Under the pieces are notes generated by a model that searched no databases, was not told where the DNA came from, and was given only the letters and a program-made list of their open reading frames with translations. Below are positions 31,208 through 38,323 of a stretch of DNA of 64,000 nt, piece after piece. The position numbers and the translations under genes were made by a program. The first letter of the stretch is position 1, and each line of letters opens with the position of its first letter. Source of the stretch: Methylocystis heyeri (GTDB lineage: Bacteria; Pseudomonadota; Alphaproteobacteria; Rhizobiales; Beijerinckiaceae); assembly GCF_004802635.2 (NCBI RefSeq), contig NZ_CP046052.1, positions 62,001 through 126,000 on the forward strand. The letters are read 5' to 3'.

Positions 31208-31289
31208 TTGAGCGCGCTGGACGGTTTTCTGTGAATTTCAGGTCACGACCTATGACGCCGGACGCGGAACAATTTTGGGGGAACGGAAG

Positions 31290-32759
31290 ATGATCACAAT
31301 CGATGACCTTATCCGAACGGGAACGGGAACAGGCGCGGTCGCGGCGCCCGTCAAATCAACCGGATGCGCCTCGTCCTCATGCGGCGCCTCGGGCGACGCC
31401 GGGGAGCTCGCGCCGCAGATCTGGGAGAAGGTGAAGGATCATCCCTGCTATTCCGAGGAGGCGCATCACTATTTCGCCCGTATGCATGTCGCGGTCGCGC
31501 CGGCTTGCAACATCCAGTGCAACTACTGCAACCGCAAATATGATTGCGCCAACGAAAGCCGCCCCGGCGTCGTTTCGGAGCGCCTCACCCCCGAGCAAGG
31601 CGCCCGTAAGGTTCTCGCGGTTGCGCAGAGCGTGCCGCAGCTTTCCGTTCTCGGCATAGCGGGCCCCGGCGACGCGCTCTATGACTGGCGCCATACCAAG
31701 GCGACTTTCAACCTCGTCGCGCGTCACTTGCCGGACATCAAGCTCTGCATTTCCACGAACGGTCTGGCTTTGCCCGACCACGTGGATGAAATCGTCGCAA
31801 TGAACATCGACCATGTTACGATCACGATCAACATGGTGGATCCCGAAATCGGGGCCAAGATCTATCCATGGGTCTATTTCGAGCACAAGCGTTGGACGGG
31901 CTGGGAGGCCGCGGAGATATTGCACCAACGGCAAATGCTCGGACTGGATATGCTCACGGCGCGCGGGGTGCTCGTAAAGGTCAATTCCGTGCTTATTCCG
32001 GGAGTCAACGACGCCCACCTCGCCGATGTCAATCGTGAAGTCAACGCGCGCGGGGCTTTCCTGCACAATGTCATGCCGCTGATCTCGGACCCGGCTCATG
32101 GAACCTATTTCGGACTTTCAGGACAACGTGGGCCGACCGCGCAGGAATTGAAGAAGGTCCAGGACGCCTGCGAAGGCGGCGCGAAGATGATGCGACATTG
32201 TCGCCAGTGCCGCGCCGACGCTGTGGGTCTCCTGGGGGAGGATAGGGGTCAGGAATTCACCCTCGACAAACTTCCGGACGTAATTGAAGTCGATCCCTCT
32301 CAGCGCGAGGCCTATCGTGCAGAGGTCGAGCGAAAGCGCGAGGCGCAGGGCGTCGCCAAGGCGGCTGCGGCGGCGTTCGCGCCGGAAACCAAAGACGCCA
32401 GAACCCTTACGGTTGCGGTCGCAACCAAAGGGGACGGGCTGATCAACCAGCACTTCGGCCATGCGACGGAGTTCCTGATCTATCAGGCGGACGGCGGGGG
32501 CGTGCGCTTCCTGGGCGTCCGCAAGATCGACGAGCATTATTGTACGGGCGGATTGGGCGAGGACTCTGCCCTTGCCGGCATTATCGAGATTCTCGCAGAC
32601 GTCGATGTCCTGCTCTGCGCAAAGATCGGCGACTGCCCCAAAGAAGAACTCGCTGCCGTCGGGATCGAACCCAGCGACGACTTCGCCTATGAATTCATCG
32701 AACCCTCGATAGCCGCGTTCTACGCCAGGCGCAGAGAAGGCGCCCCCGCAGACGCGTAA
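31290..32759 (+). CDS. nifB: NifB radical SAM FeS-cofactor synthase with NifX domain
   Basis: NifB makes the carbide-containing 8Fe core (NifB-co) needed by every nitrogenase type. The 489-residue product from ATG 31290 has the radical SAM triad in [18 protein letters not shown] (CxxxCxxC), [31 protein letters not shown] and [15 protein letters not shown] with the additional cluster cysteines. A C-terminal NifX-like domain begins near [20 protein letters not shown]. The short Ser/Cys-rich segment [18 protein letters not shown] near the N terminus is usual. The 82-base gap upstream shows no strong promoter, so it may be read from vnfE. Confidence 0.95.
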   Translation: MITIDDLIRTGTGTGAVAAPVKSTGCASSSCGASGDAGELAPQIWEKVKDHPCYSEEAHHYFARMHVAVAPACNIQCNYCNRKYDCANESRPGVVSERLTPEQGARKVLAVAQSVPQLSVLGIAGPGDALYDWRHTKATFNLVARHLPDIKLCISTNGLALPDHVDEIVAMNIDHVTITINMVDPEIGAKIYPWVYFEHKRWTGWEAAEILHQRQMLGLDMLTARGVLVKVNSVLIPGVNDAHLADVNREVNARGAFLHNVMPLISDPAHGTYFGLSGQRGPTAQELKKVQDACEGGAKMMRHCRQCRADAVGLLGEDRGQEFTLDKLPDVIEVDPSQREAYRAEVERKREAQGVAKAAAAAFAPETKDARTLTVAVATKGDGLINQHFGHATEFLIYQADGGGVRFLGVRKIDEHYCTGGLGEDSALAGIIEILADVDVLLCAKIGDCPKEELAAVGIEPSDDFAYEFIEPSIAAFYARRREGAPADA

Positions 32760-32787
32760 TTCACACCCACCTGTGCAGGAGAAACAA

Positions 32788-32976
32788 ATGGCCTACAAGA
32801 TCATCGCGTCCCAATGTTCGGTTTGCGGCGCTTGCGAATTCGAGTGTCCCAACGCCGCAATCCGTATGAAGGGCGAGACCTATATCATAGAGGCCGCCAA
32901 ATGCACGGAGTGCGACGGCGACGCACCGCGCTGCGTCGAATCATGCCCGGTTGAAAATACCTGCGTCAAAGCCTGA
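32788..32976 (+). CDS. fdxN: 2[4Fe-4S] ferredoxin, FdxN type
   Basis: The 62-residue ferredoxin has [16 protein letters not shown] and a second cluster motif with the insertion typical of nif-linked ferredoxins, [18 protein letters not shown]. In other diazotrophs FdxN-type proteins supply electrons for NifB and Fe protein reactions. AGGAG precedes ATG 32788, 28 bases after nifB. Confidence 0.92.
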   Translation: MAYKIIASQCSVCGACEFECPNAAIRMKGETYIIEAAKCTECDGDAPRCVESCPVENTCVKA

Positions 32977-32987
32977 AGGAGGGAAAG

Positions 32988-33368
32988 ATGCTTGTTCTGA
33001 CACGTCCCGCCATCGCGGCCATCGAATCCACTATGCGGCAGAACGACAAGCTGGGGTCCGGCGTGCGCATCGCGGCGGAGGGCGGCTGCTGCGGCGGTCC
33101 CAAATTCTCCATGTGGCTCGAAAAAGAACCTTTGGGCGACGACGTGGTTATCGAAATCCGCGAGGTTCGCGTCTTCCTCGACGCGGCCTCGATGGATATT
33201 CTCCGCGGCGCGACGGTGGATTATTCGGGCGACGTCGAAGATCCGGGGTTCAAATTCACGCTCGATCCCAGCGCAAGTCAACAGTGCGGGTGCAAAAGCC
33301 AGACGACGGAATCCCCAAGCTGTGGATCGGCGTCCGGCCATTCATGCGGCTCCAGCGCGATGAACTAG
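32988..33368 (+). CDS. IscA/HesB-type (A-type) Fe-S carrier
   Basis: The 126-residue protein has the A-type carrier fold: LTRPAIAAIESTMRQ, VRIAAEGGCCGGPKFSMWLE, VFLDAASMDILRGATVDYS and the C-terminal CGCK. After this comes an unusual Ser/Cys tail (SCGSASGHSCGSS). The first cluster cysteine lies in GGCCGG. NifIscA and HesB proteins in nif clusters carry Fe-S clusters to NifB or the Fe protein. It starts 11 bases after fdxN with GGAGG upstream and is the last gene of the rightward unit. Confidence 0.85.
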   Translation: MLVLTRPAIAAIESTMRQNDKLGSGVRIAAEGGCCGGPKFSMWLEKEPLGDDVVIEIREVRVFLDAASMDILRGATVDYSGDVEDPGFKFTLDPSASQQCGCKSQTTESPSCGSASGHSCGSSAMN

Positions 33369-33432
33369 GGCCTGTTCCCAGAAAGTGCGAAGCGGTTTTT
33401 GTAAAAGAACAATGCTCGGTCAATGAGATTTT

Positions 33433-33466
33433 GAGCGCGTTCGACTGCGTTAATCGAACGCGCTCA
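33433..33466. repeat. REP-like palindrome, copy 2
   Basis: GAGCGCGTTCGA pairs with TCGAACGCGCTC around a ten-base loop containing TGCGTTAA. It is related to copy 1 (16740) and copy 3 (33536) in both arms and loop. Confidence 0.7.
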
Positions 33467-33535
33467 GGTTGAGCATAATTCCGTAAAGAGTGATCGGGCG
33501 TTTGGGAAATAGCATGTCTTGTCAGTGAACCTGTG

Positions 33536-33576
33536 GAGCGCGTTCGGCAGCGTTCAAGCCGAACGCGCTTTTTTTG
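33536..33576 (+). terminator. REP-like palindrome copy 3 acting as terminator
   Basis: GAGCGCGTTCGGC pairs with GCCGAACGCGCT and is followed by seven T residues on the plus strand. It can end transcription of the vnfE-to-iscA unit before the converging vnfA gene. The arms and the central GCGTT word match the other GAGCGCG palindromes. Confidence 0.75.
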
Positions 33577-33611
33577 TCGCAAAGTCCGGTCGGCCTTTGC
33601 GACGATGACCT

Positions 33612-35243
33612 CTAATGAAAGTCCTTGTGGTTGAGGTTGTATTTCGTCAGCCGCAGTCCCAGGATCCTGCGGGTGAGACCCAGCATCCTGGCGGCCTCGG
33701 TCGTATTGCCTTTCTGCACTTTCAACGCTTCGATGATCATCTCATATTCGACCGCGTTGAGCCTCGTCTCGAGGCTTCCCTTGCATTCGACCTCTGCGAG
33801 CACAGGCATTTGCAGCGAAGGCGGAAGATTGTCGCCGTGGATGACGCCATCCTCGGAAAGAATGATCGCGCGTTCGATCACATTTTCGAGTTCGCGCACA
33901 TTGCCCGGCCAGTGGTAAGATAAGAGCATGTTGATGGCCGAGGTCGAGATGCGCTTCACCTCCATGCCGAGTTCTTTCGAGAATTTATCGACGAAATAGT
34001 CTGCAATAGCGATGATGTCGTTGCCGCGGTCACGCAAGGGCGGAATGGTGACGGGAAAGACATTCAGTCGATAATAGAGGTCCTCCCTGAACGTGCCCTT
34101 TTCGACCATCTCGACGAGGTTGCGATTGGTGGCTGCGATGATCCGCAGGTTCACCTTGATCGGAGTGTTGCCTCCGACTCTCTCGAAGGTTCTTTCCTGG
34201 AGGACGCGCAATAGTTTGGCCTGAACCGGCAAGGAAAGCTCGCCCACCTCGTCCAGGAATACGGCGCCGCCATTGGCCTCCTCGAACCGGCCTTTTCTCG
34301 CGCCGATCGCGCCGGTGAAGGAGCCCTTTTCGTGGCCGAAGAGTTCGCTCTCGATCACGCTTTCGGGCAGAGCCGCGCAATTGAACTTGACGAATGGTCC
34401 CTTGGCGGAGCTGCCGTTGAAGTGGATAGCGCTCGCAACGAGCTCCTTGCCGACGCCGCTTTCTCCCAAAATCAGAACTGTGGTCCGGGTGCGGGTCACG
34501 CGGTCGATCAGTTGATAGACATCCTGCATCGGCTTGGAGCTGCCGATGATGTTGGACGGCTTGAAGCGCGCCTTGAGAGCGCTGCGGAGGCGCCGGTTTT
34601 CATTTTCGAGCGCCACCTTCTCGACGTTTTCGACCAGATAGAGCTCCGCCGCCTGTGCCGCCATCATGGCCAATATCGACAGCACCTCTACATCGAGACG
34701 CAATAATCGTGCATTGTCGTAGAGGCGTTCCGCGCTGATCGTCCCCAGCACGCGCTTGCCGCGCGTGATGGGGACGCAAATAAAGCTCACCTTCTTGTCG
34801 AGTTCGCTCGAACGGCTGCCGGTGCGGTTGAGAAAGCCCGGCTCCTCGCTGATCCTCGGCACGATAATCGGCTGGCCTGACTCGACGACGCGCCCCGTCA
34901 CGCCCTCGCCCAGAAAATAGATGCCTTTGGCTTCCTCTTCCTCGCTTAGGCCAAAGCTTCGATGGATGAAGATGTCGCCGGACCCCGGCTCGAACAGGCT
35001 GACCATGGCTCTCACGACGTTCATATGCGTGCGCAAGAGTTCCAATAATATCTGCAGCGTCTCCGACAGGTCATCGCTCGCATTGGCGATGCTGCTCATT
35101 TCGTTCATGAGGGGAAGCACATTCGTTCTGCACTCCCCGAGGTCGCACTGACATGTGTGCGGTTCGAATGGCGACACGCCAGAGACCCCGCGAGAGGCGC
35201 TATCCGGAGTATTACCCCCTGCAAGCCCCAATTTAGTCGCCAA
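33612..35243 (-). CDS. vnfA: Sigma-54-dependent activator VnfA
   Basis: VnfA activates vnf promoters together with sigma-54 RNA polymerase. The 543-residue protein has an N-terminal Cys motif HTCQCDLGEC (C31-x-C33-x4-C38), the same spacing as the Fe-S motif ahead of the GAF domain in Azotobacter VnfA. A GAF domain follows at about 45-205. The AAA+ domain has Walker A GESGVGKELVA, the sigma-54 contact loop EKGSFTGA (Ala to Ser relative to GAFTGA), Walker B GGAVFLDEVGEL and YHWPGNVRELENVIERA. A Fis-type helix-turn-helix ends the chain (GNTTEAARMLGLTRRILG). TTG 35243 with GGAGG upstream is the likely start. The Cys motif separates it from NifA, whose Cys motif lies after the AAA+ domain. Confidence 0.93.
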   Translation of the reverse strand: MATKLGLAGGNTPDSASRGVSGVSPFEPHTCQCDLGECRTNVLPLMNEMSSIANASDDLSETLQILLELLRTHMNVVRAMVSLFEPGSGDIFIHRSFGLSEEEEAKGIYFLGEGVTGRVVESGQPIIVPRISEEPGFLNRTGSRSSELDKKVSFICVPITRGKRVLGTISAERLYDNARLLRLDVEVLSILAMMAAQAAELYLVENVEKVALENENRRLRSALKARFKPSNIIGSSKPMQDVYQLIDRVTRTRTTVLILGESGVGKELVASAIHFNGSSAKGPFVKFNCAALPESVIESELFGHEKGSFTGAIGARKGRFEEANGGAVFLDEVGELSLPVQAKLLRVLQERTFERVGGNTPIKVNLRIIAATNRNLVEMVEKGTFREDLYYRLNVFPVTIPPLRDRGNDIIAIADYFVDKFSKELGMEVKRISTSAINMLLSYHWPGNVRELENVIERAIILSEDGVIHGDNLPPSLQMPVLAEVECKGSLETRLNAVEYEMIIEALKVQKGNTTEAARMLGLTRRILGLRLTKYNLNHKDFH

Positions 35244-35673
35244 TGCGCACCTCCATCGTGGATTCGATCCACCGGGCCGCCAAAAGCCGCGGACGCCGCC
35301 TCAAATATGATGACCTGTGACGGATCCGCTGCCGCAGCCGGCGGAACTGAATATTTCGCCTGAGTAGCCGGGTCCGCTCTCGGGCGCCGACAGCCCTCGA
35401 CCGATCGAGCATCTGTGGGGTCTTGCGCGACGGGGAGTCAGCTTTCCCCTTCTTACAGCCGGGTACGTTGCGGAGCAAGTATTAGGCCATGAAAAGCGTG
35501 GCGTCTCAGTTTCGGGCGCTGTCCCCCGGAGGGCATGACAGATGTATATTTATCAGTCATTTATGGTGGCGCAGCCGCAATCAGCCTCGTCGTAAGGCAA
35601 TATAAAACATATGCATAACGGCGCTTCATTGGCGTCCGGAGAGTTTTTAGGCGCCGAGAAAGCGTTCAAACGA
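35244..35673. other. Intergenic region upstream of vnfA, 430 bases
   Basis: It carries the vnfA promoter and lies downstream of the leftward double-CxxC gene. The right half is AT-rich, with CATATGCATAACG at 35609-35621. No convincing rightward gene is seen; a short plus-strand frame from 35611 is the shadow of the opposite gene. Confidence 0.4.
35475..35489 (-). promoter_or_regulatory. Candidate sigma-54 promoter of vnfA
   Basis: The minus strand reads TGGCCTAATACTTGC, with GG and GC 12 bases apart and a full TTGC, but CCT in place of CAC. The start would lie near 35463, about 220 bases before vnfA. The match is moderate and the distance long. Confidence 0.4.
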
Positions 35674-36072
35674 CTATCTGAGCTTTATATGGTCGAGGTA
35701 GTCAGGGTCGCCTGCGCGCCGCGCCAACAGGCGCGCTCGTTCCAATTCGTCAGTCGTCAGCAGGGAGTCCCGTACGCGATTGAACATCGGGTTGAGGTAG
35801 CCGTCGAGCCAGTCGAAAAGCGGGGAGTTCAGTTTCAATGCGTTCTTCCTGAAGCGTAAACATCTGAAACACATGGGAGAACGCGCCAAATATTCCTTTG
35901 GCTCGACACGATAGGCAATCGCGAATAGACGGATGCCCGTGGCGAGCAGCTCCCGAAAGGCGCGGAACCACCAGGCGCGCTGGTAGCATAGGGATTCGAG
36001 CTGGATCGTGCATATCTTGCATGATGCAATCGGCCCGGAATTCTTTTGCGGTTGGATTGGGGGGGAATTCAT
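35674..36072 (-). CDS. Small double-CxxC protein, unknown
   Basis: The 132-residue product has two CxxC pairs, SCKICTIQLESLC near the N terminus and SPMCFRCLRFRKNALK in the middle, and conserved-looking blocks (FRELLATGIRLFAIAYRVEP, FDWLDGYLNPMFNRVRDSLL). Four paired cysteines suggest a bound metal or Fe-S cluster. No signal peptide or membrane helix is visible. AAGGAG precedes ATG 36072. It lies 81 bases downstream of the radical SAM gene on the same strand and ends the metal-uptake gene string. Confidence 0.7.
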   Translation of the reverse strand: MNSPPIQPQKNSGPIASCKICTIQLESLCYQRAWWFRAFRELLATGIRLFAIAYRVEPKEYLARSPMCFRCLRFRKNALKLNSPLFDWLDGYLNPMFNRVRDSLLTTDELERARLLARRAGDPDYLDHIKLR

Positions 36073-36153
36073 GTAACCGCTCCTTGGGTTTAAGTAGAAG
36101 AACGCAACCTTTAATCCAAGGGATAGCCCTGACCGGGTTCGAGGCGCATCCGA

Positions 36154-37188
36154 TCAAGCGGCAAGATGCGTCAGCCCTTTGGCGACGTCGAAATTATAGT
36201 CTCGGCGATATGCGTCGAACCATTTGCGCTCGATTTCGTCCATCGATGCGTAGATGCATCGGTTGCTGGGGTCGGCGTATTTTTCGAAAAGTTCCGACCG
36301 GCTTGGAAGCGTCGCATAGGCCTGGCGGGTCTGCTCGGCGAGTTTGGCGATGATTTCTTCGCATTGCATCGACTCCAATCGATCGATGTTTCGCTCATTG
36401 ACTTCGAGACTGAGAGTGACGCTCCGGGTCGAGCGATCGGAGACGAGGTCGGATCTCGTGGATATCCATTCCCGCTCCGACAGCCAGTTGTCGCCTGAAC
36501 GCCGCGGGAGCGCGGCGACTGACGATGGCAAGCGGTCTCGATCTTCTTCGGTGATGCGTTCGGCTTCGAGCCGGGTTGCAAATCCGCTATAGACGAAAGT
36601 GGAAAGGTAGCGGTGCGCGTTCGGCGTGATCTTGTCGAGTTCGAGAACTAGCTTGTCGATCGATGCGATTGTGCTTCTGGAGATGAAAATTCTCTGATTC
36701 ACCTTTAGTCCGAGCCCAACTGCATCCCTCATGGCGTTGTAAAGAAAGTCGAAGTCTCTTTCTCGGCGGTTCCATTGGTCATGGATCGTTCCGTAGCCGG
36801 CGAGCGAAGCGTGCGCGACCTTTAGCCCAGCGACATCGCGACGCGTGAGAAGCCAGTCGTGCATTTCGGCTTCGGTTCGCATGCGCAATCCGCCGAGCTT
36901 CACGCTCATGCCTTCGTCGTCCCATCCCAGCTTTTTATAGAGGTGGAACAGGCCGGCCAGTATCTCGACATCGAATTCGTATGAGTCTTCGAAGCCGATC
37001 AGCACATGGGGCGGAGGGTTCGGCTTTTCGTTACGCCATTCAATGAAGCGTTCGGCCAGGGCGTTGAAGCGAGGAAAAGGCAGCTCGGTCAGCTTTTTTG
37101 GTCCGATCAGACAATATGCGCATGCATGTGCGCATGCGGAGGCCTTTGCAAAAATGCGAATTCCGCGAATTTCGATATCCCGGGTCAT
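36154..37188 (-). CDS. Radical SAM protein, unknown substrate
   Basis: The 344-residue protein carries ASACAHACAYCLIGPKKLTE near its N terminus, the CxxxCxxC motif that binds the [4Fe-4S] cluster of radical SAM enzymes. The rest fits a partial TIM barrel (VLIGFEDSYEFDVEILAGL, VAHASLAGYGTIHDQWNRRE, RIFISRSTIASIDKLVLEL). No SPASM-type cysteine cluster is seen at the C terminus. ATG 37188 is used; a TTG at 37206 is also possible. It is 36 bases after the periplasmic binding protein gene, so it is probably expressed with the uptake system, which is unusual company for a radical SAM enzyme. Confidence 0.8.
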   Translation of the reverse strand: MTRDIEIRGIRIFAKASACAHACAYCLIGPKKLTELPFPRFNALAERFIEWRNEKPNPPPHVLIGFEDSYEFDVEILAGLFHLYKKLGWDDEGMSVKLGGLRMRTEAEMHDWLLTRRDVAGLKVAHASLAGYGTIHDQWNRRERDFDFLYNAMRDAVGLGLKVNQRIFISRSTIASIDKLVLELDKITPNAHRYLSTFVYSGFATRLEAERITEEDRDRLPSSVAALPRRSGDNWLSEREWISTRSDLVSDRSTRSVTLSLEVNERNIDRLESMQCEEIIAKLAEQTRQAYATLPSRSELFEKYADPSNRCIYASMDEIERKWFDAYRRDYNFDVAKGLTHLAA

Positions 37189-37224
37189 TCCAGAACCTGT
37201 TTTCAATCTTGAAGAAGCGGCGTT

Positions 37225-38319
37225 TCAGCCGCCCGTTCTCGTAAATCTCCCGTAATTCAGAGAATGAGCGTTCTCGTCGTTACGCAGCATGTCGTCGAGT
37301 TCTTCGTCGTCGGGCGCAAAGCCGTAAAAATCCGTATAGACTTCCTGCCATTGCCCCCGGAGTTTTCTTTCGAGCGATGTGGGAACGAGGAGTTCGGCGT
37401 ACCAGCGCATCAACAGTGGCCATTCGACTGCCCCATCCATTCTGGCTCCGCCTTTCGGCTCCTTGTAGACTCTGTTCTCCCGCACCGCCGTCAGCGAATG
37501 AAAATAGGGCGACTCATAGTATTTCTGCGGCAGATCGTCGGGAGATCCGCAGCAGGTCAGGAAGATGGCCTGGGGATTGAGTTTCAACAGCGTTTCCACA
37601 CCGATGACGGTCGAGCCAAGCGTTTTTGCCAGACCTGGAAACAGAGGCGTGAGATCTTCGACGCCAAGGCCCCGCAAATACGGAGTATGACGGTTTCCTC
37701 CCAATGCGATCCTCCAGAGATTCTGGCCTGCTTCCCAAAGGACGATCACGCGGCGTCCGCCATCGAGTGTCGATGCCGAGGTTTCGTCTGCGAGCGCCTG
37801 CAATCGGCGATCGAAGGCGTCGAGGATCTCTTCCGTTCGTGCTGAATTATGCGTGATCGCGCCGATGGCGCGCCAGGATTCGGCGATGCCGGTTTGCGCG
37901 ATCGCGGCGATCGGGAGGCCGAGTCTATCCAATCCGCCGGCGGCCCACGCCCACACGACGACGCGGTCTGGAGACAGCAGCAGCACTTGTTCCGGATCCG
38001 AGGGAATAGCCGAATTTGCGCCGAGCGTGGGGACGCTCGATAAACGATCCAGAGTAGAAAAATAATGTCTCAGCGCGCCTTTCGCGATTTCCCTTCTCTC
38101 CCCCTCGGGAGCCGCCAATAGGTGGTCCGCGGCTTTGTCTATCGTGAGATAGGCGGCGAGAAGAGGCGGAAAAATAACCACGCGTTGCGGCGCGCGCCTG
38201 TCTGCGGCGCTCGGCGAAGCCAAGGACGACACATGCGGCGGCGCTAGGCCGATCGAGAGCGCGCTCGCGGCGAGCGCGATCCAGCATGAGAGGACGATTG
38301 GCGCAGCGCTATCCCGCAT
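37225..38319 (-). CDS. Periplasmic metal or metallophore binding protein (FepB/BtuF type)
   Basis: The 364-residue product starts with a signal sequence (VLSCWIALAASALSIGLA). The body follows the class III binding-protein plan: RVVIFPPLLAAYLTIDKAAD, EQVLLLSPDRVVVWAWAAGG, a long helix around AIGAITHNSARTEEILDAF, and LLKLNPQAIFLTCCGSPDD. Such proteins carry ferric siderophores, haem, cobalamin or other metal complexes to FecCD permeases. The start lies four bases after the receptor stop, so the two are co-transcribed. The ligand cannot be read from the sequence. Confidence 0.85.
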   Translation of the reverse strand: MRDSAAPIVLSCWIALAASALSIGLAPPHVSSLASPSAADRRAPQRVVIFPPLLAAYLTIDKAADHLLAAPEGERREIAKGALRHYFSTLDRLSSVPTLGANSAIPSDPEQVLLLSPDRVVVWAWAAGGLDRLGLPIAAIAQTGIAESWRAIGAITHNSARTEEILDAFDRRLQALADETSASTLDGGRRVIVLWEAGQNLWRIALGGNRHTPYLRGLGVEDLTPLFPGLAKTLGSTVIGVETLLKLNPQAIFLTCCGSPDDLPQKYYESPYFHSLTAVRENRVYKEPKGGARMDGAVEWPLLMRWYAELLVPTSLERKLRGQWQEVYTDFYGFAPDDEELDDMLRNDENAHSLNYGRFTRTGG

Positions 38320-38323
38320 TTGC

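Noticed and set aside
31208-31289. TGGACGGTTTTCTGT as a sigma-54 promoter for nifB
   Set aside because: The -12 element lacks GC and the -24 element is poor; read-through from vnfE is simpler.
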